From Pseudomonadota bacterium (lineage in GTDB: Bacteria; Pseudomonadota; Gammaproteobacteria; Steroidobacterales; Steroidobacteraceae): a stretch of 64,000 nucleotides of DNA. Below, piece after piece: positions 51,988 to 60,465 of the stretch. Position 1 is the first letter of the stretch. Each line of letters opens with the position of its first letter. The stretch spans positions 62,001-126,000 of the forward strand of contig JADJOO010000007.1 of the NCBI GenBank assembly GCA_016713725.1, written 5' to 3'. The translations under genes were made by a program, and so were the position numbers. Under the pieces are notes generated by a model. That model searched no databases, was not told where the DNA came from, and worked only from the letters and a program-made list of their open reading frames with translations.

Positions 51988-52146
51988 TGTTAAGATTAAC
52001 TGCGCAAACAGTCGATTTGTTTGCCAAGAGGCAGCCAGTCGGGGCATAGTCTCGCGATTCCGTGACACGACGCAACGATGCCCGCTGGCCGACGCAGCGA
52101 TCGTGTCGCTTTATCGCCATCGACGCACCCCGGGGGTTGGCGCGGC

Positions 52147-53051
52147 ATGAATCTGCGGATCGTTACCGGCCCCCATGGCCGCACCAGAGAGATCGACCTT
52201 ACCGGGCCGCGCCTGCCGCTGGCCCCTCTTCTCGTCGTGGGCATTTTCATCGCCGGTCTGTCGCTCGGACGTTTCCTGCTCGGCGGCAATGCCGAGCAGC
52301 GTGCCTATGCGCGTGCCATGGCCCAGCAGAAGTCTGACCTGCAGGCCGCCCGCGGGCAGATCGACGGCAAGGTCGACGCCCTGGCCACACGAATCGGTGC
52401 GCTGAACGCCCAGTTGATTCGCCTCGACGCCCTGGGTCGCAGGCTTACGGACCTGGCCGGTCTCGACCGCGGTGAATTCGATTTTGCCAAGCCGCCCCCC
52501 GTTGGCGGTCCCGAGGGACAAGAGGCACAAGGCGGCTCCGTGCAGGTGCCTGAACTCACTGCAGTGCTCGACACCCTGCAGGCACAGATCCACGACCGCG
52601 AGCAGCAGTTGGGGGCGCTCGAGATGGTCATGGCGTCGCGCGAACTCGGCCAGCGCATCATGCCGGGCGGGTTGCCGCTGATCGGCGGCTGGATTTCTTC
52701 GCATTTCGGCCGTCGCAGCGATCCGTTCACGGGTCGCGGCGCGTTCCATGCCGGCGTCGACTTCGCTGGTCCTACGGGTTCCCGCGTCATCGCCGTGGGT
52801 CCCGGCGTTGTGACGTATTCCGGCTGGAAGAGGGCTACGGCAACGTCGTCGAAATCACGCACCCGACGGGCTACGTGACGCGTTACGGCCACAATTCGCG
52901 CAACCTCGTGCAGGTTGGCCGGCCCGTGCAGAAGAACGACGCCATCGCCGTCATCGGCAGCACGGGCCGCTCCACGGGCACTCACGTGCACTTCGAGGTG
53001 CTGCGCGACGGCAACGTCCTCAATCCCATGAAGTACCTCGCCGCTCCGTAG
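52147..53051 (+). CDS. M23 family metallopeptidase (apparent frameshift)
   Basis: Zinc endopeptidase of the LytM type, expected to cut peptidoglycan cross-links or to regulate such enzymes. An N-terminal membrane helix (LAPLLVVGIFIAGLSLGRFL) and a coiled coil (LDTLQAQIHDREQQLGALEM) precede the catalytic domain: FGRRSDPFTGRGAFHAGVDF with zinc His and Asp. After a one-base fault at 52828-52834 it continues as YGNVVEITHPTGYVTRYGH and ends with GRSTGTHVHFEVLRDG. All zinc ligands are therefore present. Start ATG at 52147, about 302 residues. Precedes secA as in pseudomonads and xanthomonads. Confidence 0.9.
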
Positions 53052-53055
53052 CGGC

Positions 53056-53217
53056 AAGGGGTTAGGGGATAGGGGTTAGGGGTTAGTCGGAACCCAACCC
53101 CACCATCACTTTCCAAAGTTCGTTCGGCCACGGCCACGGAAACCCAGCTTCGCGCTGTCCAATCGCAGCTCTGTGCTTTTCCGACTATCCCCCCAAACCC
53201 CATCCCCTAACCCCTTG
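53056..53217 (+). repeat. G-rich inverted repeat after the M23 gene
   Basis: The left arm 53056-53091 begins four bases after the stop and holds GGGG-TTA-GGGG-ATA-GGGG-TTA-GGGG (53058-53082), a perfect G-quadruplex motif, then TTAGTCGGA. The right arm 53177-53217 (TTTTCCGACTATCCCCCC... to CCCCTAACCCCTT) is its complement. The roughly 85-base interior has no gene. This is the most complete copy of the family. Confidence 0.85.
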
Positions 53218-53252
53218 TTTCTACGGAGCGCCGCCCACCTACGGCAGTACTG

Positions 53253-53258
53253 TAGAAT
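53253..53258 (+). promoter_or_regulatory. Possible secA -10 box
   Basis: TGTAGAATTT contains TAGAAT 40 bases before the secA GTG. It is the best -10 match in the gap after the repeat; the -35 is not clear. Confidence 0.4.
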
Positions 53259-53297
53259 TTCCGCCTTTATTTTCATCGCTTATCGCCCGGAACCCCA

Positions 53298-56102
53298 GTG
53301 GCTAATTGGCTCACCCGCATTTTCGGCAGCCGCAACCAGCGGCTCGTCAGTCAGTACAACGGCCTCGTCAGGAAAATCAACGCGTTCGAGCCCGCCGTCC
53401 AGGCCTTGTCCGATGCGGAGCTCGCTGGCAAGACCGTCCAGTTCCGCGATCAGCTCGCGGCCGGCAAGACCCTCGACGACCTCCTGCCCGAAGCGTTCGC
53501 TGTCGTCCGTGAGGGCCTCGCGCCGCACCTCGGCCTGCGCCACTTCGACGTGCAGCTGATCGGCGGCATGGTGCTGAACAACGGCAAGATCGCGGAAATG
53601 CGCACCGGCGAAGGCAAGACGCTGGTTGCGACCCTGCCCGCGTACCTCAACGCGTTGCCCGGCAAGGGTGCGCACATCGTCACCGTCAACGAGTACCTGG
53701 CCCAGCGCGACGCCGACTGGATGTCGCCGATCTACAACTTCCTCGGCATGAGCGTCGGCGTGGTCAAGGCCGGCCTGATGCCGGACGAGAAGCGCGCGGC
53801 CTACGGTTCCGACATCACGTACGGCACCAACAACGAATTCGGCTTCGACTACCTGCGCGACAACCTGTCCTTCCGCATCGAGGACCGCATGCAGCGCGAG
53901 CTCGCATTCGCGGTGGTCGACGAAGTGGACTCGATCCTCATCGACGAAGCGCGCACGCCGCTGATCATCTCGGGCCCCGCCGAGGAGAGCACCGAGCTCT
54001 ACATGAAGATCAACGAGCTCGTGCCGCGTCTCGCGAAGCAGGAGTCGGAGGAAGGCGAGGGCGACTACTGGGCCGACGAGAAGTCGAAGCAGGTGCATCT
54101 CTCCGACCAGGGCCACGAGCACGTCGAGGAACTGTTCCTGCAGGCTGGTTTGCTGCAGGAAGGGCAGAGCCTCTACGACCCGGCCAACATCCGGCTGATG
54201 CATCACCTCAACGCCGCGCTGCGCGCGCACGCGCTGTACCGCAAGGACGTCGAGTACATCGTCCGCAACGGCGAAGTCATCATCGTCGACGAGTTCACGG
54301 GGCGCACGATGCCGGGCCGCCGCTGGTCCGATGGCCTGCACCAGTCCGTGGAGGCGAAGGAGGGCGTGAACGTGCGCGAGGAAAACCAGACGGTTGCCTC
54401 GATCACGTTCCAGAACTTCTTCCGCATGTACGGCAAGTTGTCGGGCATGACCGGCACGGCCGACACCGAGGCCTTCGAGTTCCAGCAGATCTACGGCCTC
54501 GAAGTGGTCGTGATTCCGACGCACCGACCGATGATCCGCGACGACGCGGCGGACCTCGTCTACCTGACGCAGAAGGACAAGTACGAAGCCATCATCGACG
54601 ACATCCGCGAATGCGTTAAGCGCGGCCAACCGGCCCTCGTCGGCACCACCTCGGTCGAAACCTCGGAGCTGCTCTCGAGCCTGCTGAAGCAGAAGGGCAT
54701 CGATCACAACGTGCTGAACGCGAAACAGCACGACCGCGAGGCGACCATCGTGTCGCAGGCCGGGCGTCCCGGCACCGTGACGATCGCCACCAACATGGCC
54801 GGCCGCGGCACGGACATCGTCCTCGGCGGCAGCCTCAAGACAGAGTTGCTGGAGGTCGACCCGACGGACGCTGCCGCGCGCGCCGCGGTCGAGGCGGAAT
54901 GGAAGCGCCGGCACGAACAGGTGATCGCGTCGGGCGGCCTGCACATCATCGGCACCGAGCGGCACGAGTCGCGCCGCATCGACAACCAGTTGCGCGGCCG
55001 GTCCGGCCGGCAGGGCGACCCGGGCTCGAGCCGGTTCTACCTGTCGCTCGAAGACAACCTGATGCGCATCTTCGGCGACCCCGAGCGCACCAAGCGCTGG
55101 CTGACCACGGCCGGCATGAAGGAAGGCGAGGTCATCGAAAGCAAGATGCTGTCGCGCCAGATCGAGCGCGCGCAACGCAAGGTGGAAGCCTACAACTTCG
55201 ACCTGCGCAAGAACCTGCTCGAGTACGACGACGTCGCCAACGACCAGCGCAAGGTCATCTACCAGCAGCGTACCGAGATCATGGCGGCGGAGGACATCTC
55301 CGATTCCGTCACGGGCATTCGTGCCGAAGTGGTCAATAACCTGATCGACCAGTTCGTGCCGCGCGAGAGTCCCGAGGAGGAGTGGAAACTCGACGACCTC
55401 AAGGAGGCGATCGAACGTGACTTCATCACCACGATCGATCCGAAGGCCTGGCTCACTGCCGACCACGAGATCGCCGAAGCAGGTTTGCGCGACCGCGTAG
55501 TGAAAGCCGTCGAGGACGCGTACGAGGCCAAGGTCGCCGCCGTAGGCGCACCGGTCATGCGTCACCTCGAGAAGGCCGTGATGCTGCAGGAACTGGATCG
55601 TCACTGGCGCGATCATCTCGCGGCGATGGACTACCTGCGGCAAGGCATCCACCTGCGCGCCTACGCGCAGAAGAACCCCAAGCAGGAGTACAAGCGCGAG
55701 GCGTTCGAACTCTTCGGCGCGCTGCTCGACCGCATCAAGCACGACACTGTTTCGCTGCTGTCGCGCCTGCAGGTTCGGACGGAAGCGGAGATCGAAGAGC
55801 AGGAGCGGGAGCGCGAACGGCAGATGGCTCGCCAGCTGCAGCCACAACACGTGTCACCGCAGTCCGTCATTGCCAGCGATGCAGCTGCGGAAGGCGCGGC
55901 GGCAGCGGGCAGTGGCATGGGCGGCGGGCTTGCAGCTGGCTCCGGGGTCGCCCGCGGATTCGGTGCAGGCGAAGCGCGTGCGCCCGGTCCGGCGGCGCCG
56001 AGCGGCGAGACGGTCGTGCGCGACGGGCGCAAGGTGGGGCGCAACGAGCCCTGCCCCTGCGGATCCGGCAAGAAGTACAAGCACTGCCACGGCCAGATCT
56101 GA
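53298..56102 (+). CDS. secA: Protein translocase ATPase SecA
   Basis: Motor ATPase that pushes preproteins through SecYEG. The 934-residue protein has Walker A MRTGEGKTLVATLPAYLNAL near residue 98, VDEVDSILIDEARTPLIISG (DEAD-like Walker B), TNNEFGFDYLRDN, GRGTDIVLGGSLKTELLE, RGRSGRQGDPGSSRFYLS and the C-terminal zinc site CPCGSGKKYKHCHG, which binds SecB and ribosomes. A glycine/alanine-rich linker precedes the zinc site. The start is a GTG (MANWLTRIFGSRNQRL). Intact, with no frameshift in 2.8 kb. Confidence 0.97.
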   Translation: MANWLTRIFGSRNQRLVSQYNGLVRKINAFEPAVQALSDAELAGKTVQFRDQLAAGKTLDDLLPEAFAVVREGLAPHLGLRHFDVQLIGGMVLNNGKIAEMRTGEGKTLVATLPAYLNALPGKGAHIVTVNEYLAQRDADWMSPIYNFLGMSVGVVKAGLMPDEKRAAYGSDITYGTNNEFGFDYLRDNLSFRIEDRMQRELAFAVVDEVDSILIDEARTPLIISGPAEESTELYMKINELVPRLAKQESEEGEGDYWADEKSKQVHLSDQGHEHVEELFLQAGLLQEGQSLYDPANIRLMHHLNAALRAHALYRKDVEYIVRNGEVIIVDEFTGRTMPGRRWSDGLHQSVEAKEGVNVREENQTVASITFQNFFRMYGKLSGMTGTADTEAFEFQQIYGLEVVVIPTHRPMIRDDAADLVYLTQKDKYEAIIDDIRECVKRGQPALVGTTSVETSELLSSLLKQKGIDHNVLNAKQHDREATIVSQAGRPGTVTIATNMAGRGTDIVLGGSLKTELLEVDPTDAAARAAVEAEWKRRHEQVIASGGLHIIGTERHESRRIDNQLRGRSGRQGDPGSSRFYLSLEDNLMRIFGDPERTKRWLTTAGMKEGEVIESKMLSRQIERAQRKVEAYNFDLRKNLLEYDDVANDQRKVIYQQRTEIMAAEDISDSVTGIRAEVVNNLIDQFVPRESPEEEWKLDDLKEAIERDFITTIDPKAWLTADHEIAEAGLRDRVVKAVEDAYEAKVAAVGAPVMRHLEKAVMLQELDRHWRDHLAAMDYLRQGIHLRAYAQKNPKQEYKREAFELFGALLDRIKHDTVSLLSRLQVRTEAEIEEQERERERQMARQLQPQHVSPQSVIASDAAAEGAAAAGSGMGGGLAAGSGVARGFGAGEARAPGPAAPSGETVVRDGRKVGRNEPCPCGSGKKYKHCHGQI

Positions 56103-56150
56103 CCACCGGGTCCGGGCGCCTTCGTCGTCGCAACGAGGCCAGGGCAACCG

Positions 56151-56567
56151 ATGCAGGAAATCTGGGTCGTCGCCGGACTGGTGTTCGATACCGAGGGCCG
56201 CGTACTCATCGCGCACCGGCCGTCCGGCAAGATGCTCGCCGGACGCTGGGAGTTCCCCGGCGGCAAGGTCGCTGCCGATGAATCGGCGCACGCGGCGATC
56301 GTCAGGGAACTGCGGGAAGAAATCGGCATCGAGGCGGGGGATGCCGAACGCCTGATGTACTACGCCGCCGTCTATCCGGGACGGACGATCTGGCTGGACG
56401 TGTGGATGATCAAGGACTGGTTGGGTAAGCCACGGGGGCTCGATGCGCAGTCGCTCGAGTGGGTCGAGCCGTCGCGCCTGCACGAGCACGACATTCTCGA
56501 GGCGGATGCGCCGATCGTTGCAGCGCTGTTTCGACGCTCGACGAGCGAAAAGGTGGACACGCACTAA
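56151..56567 (+). CDS. mutT: 8-oxo-dGTP diphosphatase MutT
   Basis: Nudix hydrolase that removes oxidised guanine nucleotides. The Nudix box G-x5-E-x7-REUxEExGU is complete in GGKVAADESAHAAIVRELRE followed by EIGI (about residues 38-60), and the upstream FPGGK and W-rich beta strands are typical. 138 residues, close to E. coli MutT. It follows secA after 48 bases, the common secA-mutT order; argJ is absent between them. Confidence 0.9.
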   Translation: MQEIWVVAGLVFDTEGRVLIAHRPSGKMLAGRWEFPGGKVAADESAHAAIVRELREEIGIEAGDAERLMYYAAVYPGRTIWLDVWMIKDWLGKPRGLDAQSLEWVEPSRLHEHDILEADAPIVAALFRRSTSEKVDTH

Positions 56568-56569
56568 CT

Positions 56570-56620
56570 GCGGGCGACCGATCCAGTCGTCCTTCCCGAG
56601 CTTGAAACGGCAGTCACTCG
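56570..56620 (+). repeat. Half copy of the constant-loop hairpin repeat
   Basis: A left arm (GCGGGCGACCGATCCAGTCG then TCCTTCCCGAG) is followed by CTTGAAACGGCAGTCACTCG at 56601-56620, a degenerate version of the constant loop (several mismatches). The matching right arm is missing; the next hairpin begins directly. It starts inside or at the edge of the mutT 3' flank. Confidence 0.6.
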
Positions 56621-56624
56621 CCAA

Positions 56625-56710
56625 TTGCGAGCGGCCGATCCGTGGCCTTTCCCATGGCTTGGAAAGGCAGACACGCGCCCTGGGAAAGGCCACGAATCGA
56701 CCGCTTGCGA
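56625..56710 (+). repeat. Long-stem hairpin repeat, copy 3 (constant loop, forward)
   Basis: Arms 56625-56657 and 56678-56710 pair over about 33 bases with a few G-T or mismatched positions. The loop CTTGGAAAGGCAGACACGCG at 56658-56677 is identical to copy 1. The arm sequence differs from copy 1 at many positions but stays self-complementary. Confidence 0.85.
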
Positions 56711-56722
56711 TACCGCGCCTGG

Positions 56723-56753
56723 GCGACTTTTCCGCAGAAGCGGAAAAGGTCGC
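56723..56753. repeat. Short hairpin between hairpin copies 3 and 4
   Basis: GCGACTTTTCCGC (56723-56735) pairs with GCGGAAAAGGTCGC (56740-56753) around AGAA, with one bulged base. No T-run follows on either strand, so it is not a standard terminator. It lies in the spacer of the second hairpin pair and has no counterpart in the first pair. Confidence 0.6.
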
Positions 56754-56897
56754 ACGGCGCATGCGGCGTTGAGCGCATCGGAACGCAGCTGCCAGCGGTA
56801 GTGCTTCGAAAGCCGCTGCGACCACCGCCGTCAACCTCGGACAGCTCCCGCGGAGTCGACTCCCCTGTCGTATCAGGCTACATGCGCCGTCGCGCGA

Positions 56898-56971
56898 GCG
56901 ATTGATCCGGGACCTTCCCCCGAGCGCGTGTCTGCCTTTCCAAGCTCGGGGGAAGGTCCCGGATCAATCGC
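56898..56971 (-). repeat. Long-stem hairpin repeat, copy 4 (constant loop, reverse)
   Basis: A perfect 27-base stem (56898-56924 with 56945-56971, beginning GCGATTGATCCGGGACC) around CGCGTGTCTGCCTTTCCAAG at 56925-56944, the loop of copy 2. The whole gap 56568-57016 between mutT and tpm is occupied by these repeats and contains no gene. Confidence 0.9.
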
Positions 56972-57016
56972 CAGCAACCGCCGGCGCCCGACCCGCCGCA
57001 TCGCTGCGTGGCCTGC

Positions 57017-57694
57017 TCAGCGGGAGATGGCGCGCGGAGCGCGGGTCAGTGAATAAGCCACTTCGTACAACGCGTCGAGACCGGTCGCGGCGAACTTCGG
57101 GCTTTCGTCGATGATGTCGACGCGTTCGAGTTCTTCGACCCGGAAGAAATCACGGTACAACCGCTGTACCTCGTCGGGTTCGACGGAGAAGGGAGGGCCG
57201 TCCTTGATCGTCTGCTCGTATTCGAACGCGATGAGCAGCGTGCGACTGCCTGCCGGCATCAACGTGGCGAAATGCTGCGCGTAGCGCTCGCGCATCGAAG
57301 GCGGTAGTGCGACGAGCGCAGCTCGATCGTAGGCGGCCTGTACCGGGCCGAGCGGTTCGGGCGTCAGTTGCAGCGCATCACCCTCGAAAATCTCGAACGC
57401 GCCGGCTCGATGCCGGTGGAACGAGCCGTGCTGTGCGATCTGCACGTCGGTCCGCTGCTGCTCGCCGAAGAACTCCTCGACTGCGAGCGAACTCAGCTCG
57501 GAGCCGACGACGCGGTAACCACGCACCGACAACCACACCATGTCCAGGCTCTTGCCGCAGAGCGGCACGTAGACGCGAGAGCCAGCCGCTGCATCGAGCG
57601 AGGGCCACCAGCGTTCGAGGAACGGATGCGGAGCGGACTGGTGAAATCCGATCTGACGGGCCTGCCAGCGTTGATGCCAGAAGTCGGGATCCAT
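57017..57694 (-). CDS. tpm: Thiopurine S-methyltransferase family protein
   Basis: A 225-residue SAM-dependent methyltransferase of the TPMT family, which in bacteria methylates thiopurines and detoxifies tellurite or selenium compounds. It starts DPDFWHQRWQARQIGFHQ, with PHPFLERWWPSL, the SAM motif RVYVPLCGKSLDMVWLSVRG and GSELSSLAVEEFF, then YDRAALVALPPSMRERYAQH. Length and motifs are standard. It follows yacG by 18 bases in the same direction. Confidence 0.93.
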   Translation of the reverse strand: MDPDFWHQRWQARQIGFHQSAPHPFLERWWPSLDAAAGSRVYVPLCGKSLDMVWLSVRGYRVVGSELSSLAVEEFFGEQQRTDVQIAQHGSFHRHRAGAFEIFEGDALQLTPEPLGPVQAAYDRAALVALPPSMRERYAQHFATLMPAGSRTLLIAFEYEQTIKDGPPFSVEPDEVQRLYRDFFRVEELERVDIIDESPKFAATGLDALYEVAYSLTRAPRAISR

Positions 57695-57712
57695 GGGAAT
57701 GTCTGCGCTTCG

Positions 57713-57916
57713 TCAGTGTCGCGGAGGATCGTCGGGTTCGTCCTTCGCGGGCTGGACGCCGTCCGGCGAGATCTCCTCGCCCGCGATCGCGTGCTTTTCA
57801 GTCATCCACGCGCCGAGGTCGATCAGCCGGCAGCGCTCGCTGCAGAACGGGCGCCAACGCGCTGCGTCGGACCATTCCACGGGGCGCTGGCACGTGGGAC
57901 ACGGGAAAGTCGGCAT
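57713..57916 (-). CDS. yacG: DNA gyrase inhibitor YacG, zinc-binding
   Basis: A 67-residue zinc protein of the YacG family, which binds GyrB in E. coli. The four zinc cysteines are in FPCPTCQRPVEW and PFCSERCRLIDLG, followed by the acidic tail EKHAIAGEEISPDG. The ATG at 57916 is the natural start; the frame is open for a long way upstream, antisense-free only by chance, across zapD. It follows zapD as in other gammaproteobacteria (coaE-zapD-yacG). Confidence 0.92.
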   Translation of the reverse strand: MPTFPCPTCQRPVEWSDAARWRPFCSERCRLIDLGAWMTEKHAIAGEEISPDGVQPAKDEPDDPPRH

Positions 57917-57945
57917 GACGGCCTGCTCGCGCCTGTGGCCGGTGG

Positions 57946-58752
57946 TCAGGTGCAGAGCGCGAGCATGAACGGGACCTCGCCCGTCATCTGCACGGGATTC
58001 GTGCCCGCGTCCTGCCAGGAGAGGAAGCGGATGCTGACCCGGTAGTGGCTGCCGCTGATCTCCGGGTAGATGTCGGTGCCCCGCGGCAACAGGATGCGGA
58101 TCAGCTGCACGGGCACGTCGCGTTCGAGCGTCAAGTGATACACGCCGTTGTTTGCGACTTCGCGACGCGTCTTGCCTTGTTCGCGCGTCATCCAGAGCAG
58201 CTCGGAAATCGAGTCGCCGAGCGGACGGATCACCGCCAGCCAGTTCGCGAAGTCCGCGCCGCGGATCTCGTCCGGCTGGTTGAGCCAGTGCGTGTAGTCG
58301 GGCAGGTCGAACTCGCAGGTGCCGCCGGGAATCGTGCTGCGGTGCTTGATCGCGTTGAGGAACTCGGAGTCGCGCAGTTTCTGCATGAAGAGCGCGCCGA
58401 CCGAGCTGAGTTCCTCGCGCATCCGGTGCAGCTTCGTCAGCAGCAGCTTGAGCCGCGCGGTGTCGACGCCCGGTCGTGAGCTGAAGGCCGACAAATGGTG
58501 CATCTGCCGCTCGAGTTCCTTCAGCACCTCGCTGCGGATGTCGCCTCGCTGCGTGATGGCGAGGATCTCGAGCAACGAGCTGACCGCAGCCCGCGTGGAC
58601 CAGGGATCGGGCAGGGTGTGATGGTGCACGGCCTGCTGGTAAAGGAAATCGAGGCGCAGGAAGTTGCGCATCCGCTCGTTCAGCGGCTGCTCGTACGCGA
58701 CGACGCGGGTCGCCGCATCCGTGGTGGGCACTGCGGCCTCGGTTGAGTTCAT
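57946..58752 (-). CDS. zapD: Cell division protein ZapD
   Basis: FtsZ-bundling protein, 268 residues. Family features are YEQPLNERMRNFLRLDFLYQ at the start, LKELERQMHHLSAFSSRPGV with the helical region, and the C-terminal beta part YPEISGSHYRVSIRFLSW. The position between coaE and yacG is diagnostic. It acts on the FtsZ encoded 17 kb away in this window. The start ATG at 58752 lies 6 bases past the coaE stop. Confidence 0.93.
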   Translation of the reverse strand: MNSTEAAVPTTDAATRVVAYEQPLNERMRNFLRLDFLYQQAVHHHTLPDPWSTRAAVSSLLEILAITQRGDIRSEVLKELERQMHHLSAFSSRPGVDTARLKLLLTKLHRMREELSSVGALFMQKLRDSEFLNAIKHRSTIPGGTCEFDLPDYTHWLNQPDEIRGADFANWLAVIRPLGDSISELLWMTREQGKTRREVANNGVYHLTLERDVPVQLIRILLPRGTDIYPEISGSHYRVSIRFLSWQDAGTNPVQMTGEVPFMLALCT

Positions 58753-58758
58753 GGTCGA

Positions 58759-59440
58759 CTATTGTGCGGCATGGCCGTTTGGCGGCACAACCGGGTGTTC
58801 CCTGCGTGCCGCGGCCAACTTCACATATCGTTCGTGCAGCGCGGCGACCTGCCTGCGCAGGTCCTCGATCCGCTCCCTGTGTTCGTGACCACATCGTCGG
58901 CCATGTCCAGCCTTCCTCACGCGGCGCCTGGGCCTGGAGCGATGATTCCGCCTGCTCCCGGGTCACCGCGTCCCGTGCCATGAGCCGTTCGACCTGCACG
59001 GACTCCGGCACGTCCACGACCAGGACGCGGTCGACATGGTCGCGTCGGCCCCCTTCGGCCAGCAGCGGAATGACGAGCATCTGGTAGGGCCCGGCCTGTG
59101 CCGCCGCAACCGACTGGCGTTCCATCTCGGCGCGAATGGCCGGATGCAGGATCGCCTCGAGCCGGGCGCGTGCGGTGGCGTCGTTGAAAATAATCTCGCG
59201 CAGCCGACGTCGGTCGAGCCTGCCGTCGGGGTCGAGTAAGTCACCGCCAAAGGTCTGTGCGACAGCGGTCAGCGCAGGCTGGCCGGGCTCGACGACCTCG
59301 CGGGCGATGAGATCAGTGTCGATCAACGGCACGCCGTGGCCCGCGAACAGATTGGCGACGGTGGACTTGCCGCTCGCAATGCCGCCGGTGAGGGCGACGC
59401 GGAAGGGTCGGGAAGTGGGCTGTGGTGCCGTCGGCGTCAC
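58759..59440 (-). CDS. coaE: Dephospho-CoA kinase (two apparent frameshifts near the C-terminus)
   Basis: Last step of coenzyme A synthesis. The start (GTG at 59440) leads to RVALTGGIASGKSTVANLFA, a P-loop, then PLIDTDLIAREVVEPGQPAL, LHPAIRAEMERQ and PLLAEGGRRDHVDRVLVVDV. After ESSLQAQAPREE the frame breaks (near 58912), continues as RLDMADDVVTNTG, breaks again (near 58875) and ends IEDLRRQVAALHERYVKLA ... GHAAQ at 58759. Without the indels the protein is about 227 residues, slightly long. The adjacent zapD start fits this end. Confidence 0.9.
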
Positions 59441-59449
59441 GGTGGGGGG

Positions 59450-60385
59450 TCAGTGGCGCAGGCCGGTCAACGTCAGGTAGCCGCCCATGATCTGCGGCCC
59501 CCACATCAGCGCGATCCAACCGGCCGCCGCGAGGTAAGGGCCGAACGGGATCGGCACGTTGCGGTCCCGGCCGCGGAGCACGATCAACGCGACACCAATG
59601 ACGGCGCCGGTGAGCGCAGAGAGCAGCAGGATCAGCGGCAGCATCTGCCAGCCCATCCACGCCCCGAGCGCGCCGAGCAGCTTGAAATCGCCGTAGCCCA
59701 TGCCGTCCTTGCCCGTGGCGAGCTTGAAGGCCCAGTACACGGTCCAGAGGATCAGGTAGCCGCAGACGGCACCGAGGATCGCTGAGGACGGATCCGTCGG
59801 AGCGGTGGCCGTGAGACCCGCATGCCAGCAGAGGCTCAGCAGCAGGCCGAGCCACAGCAGCGGAATCGTAATGACGTCGGGCAGGAGCGTGTGATCGAGG
59901 TCGATCACCGTCAGGGAGATCAGGGCCCAGGTGAACAGCAGTGCCGCGAGTGTCTGCCAGTGCCAGCCGAAGCGCATCGCGACCGCGGCCGACAGGACTG
60001 CCGTGGCAAATTCGACGATCGGGTAGCGGACGGAAATCGAAGCGCGGCAACTTGCACACTTGCCGCCGAGCAGCAGCCAGCTGACCACCGGGATGTTCTG
60101 CAACGCCGTGATTTCGGCGTTGCACCTGGGGCAGCGGGAGCGGGGGACGAGGAGGTTGTAGCGTTCCGGAGACTGGTCGGTCCGGCTGTCGAGCGTGCCG
60201 CTCTCGTCGGCGCGTCCGGGTTCCACGATCATCTCGCGCGCCTGCGCCCTCCATTCACGTTCGAGCATGATCGGCACGCGGTGGATGACGACGTTCAGGA
60301 AGCTGCCGACGAGCAGGCTGACGAGGAATGCGCAAGCGGCCAGTAGCCACGGCGTCGATGCGAGAATTCCGGCGAGGTCAGTCAT
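59450..60385 (-). CDS. pilD: Type IV prepilin peptidase / N-methyltransferase PilD
   Basis: Membrane aspartic protease that cleaves and N-methylates pilins and type II secretion pseudopilins. The 311-residue protein has a cytoplasmic zinc loop with two CxxC pairs (SRCPRCNAEI and KCASCRASISVRYP), and the active aspartates in VIDLDHTLLPDVIT and MGYGDFKLLGALGAW. About eight helices. The stop is 9 bases from the coaE start; pilC lies upstream after an 80-base gap that includes a GCCGCGC hairpin (near 60408-60427). Confidence 0.95.
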   Translation of the reverse strand: MTDLAGILASTPWLLAACAFLVSLLVGSFLNVVIHRVPIMLEREWRAQAREMIVEPGRADESGTLDSRTDQSPERYNLLVPRSRCPRCNAEITALQNIPVVSWLLLGGKCASCRASISVRYPIVEFATAVLSAAVAMRFGWHWQTLAALLFTWALISLTVIDLDHTLLPDVITIPLLWLGLLLSLCWHAGLTATAPTDPSSAILGAVCGYLILWTVYWAFKLATGKDGMGYGDFKLLGALGAWMGWQMLPLILLLSALTGAVIGVALIVLRGRDRNVPIPFGPYLAAAGWIALMWGPQIMGGYLTLTGLRH

Positions 60386-60465
60386 TCGTGCATTTACCTA
60401 TGTGAAAACGCCGCGCAGGGCGCGGCGTCTTCGGCGATCTCATCCGCGATGGCGCGGCGCGTGCG

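Noticed and set aside
53280..55850. A very long open frame (over 850 codons) antisense to secA
   Set aside because: It mirrors the codon structure of SecA in GC-rich DNA, is rich in Arg, Asp, Val and His, and matches no family I recognise. The secA frame explains the sequence fully.
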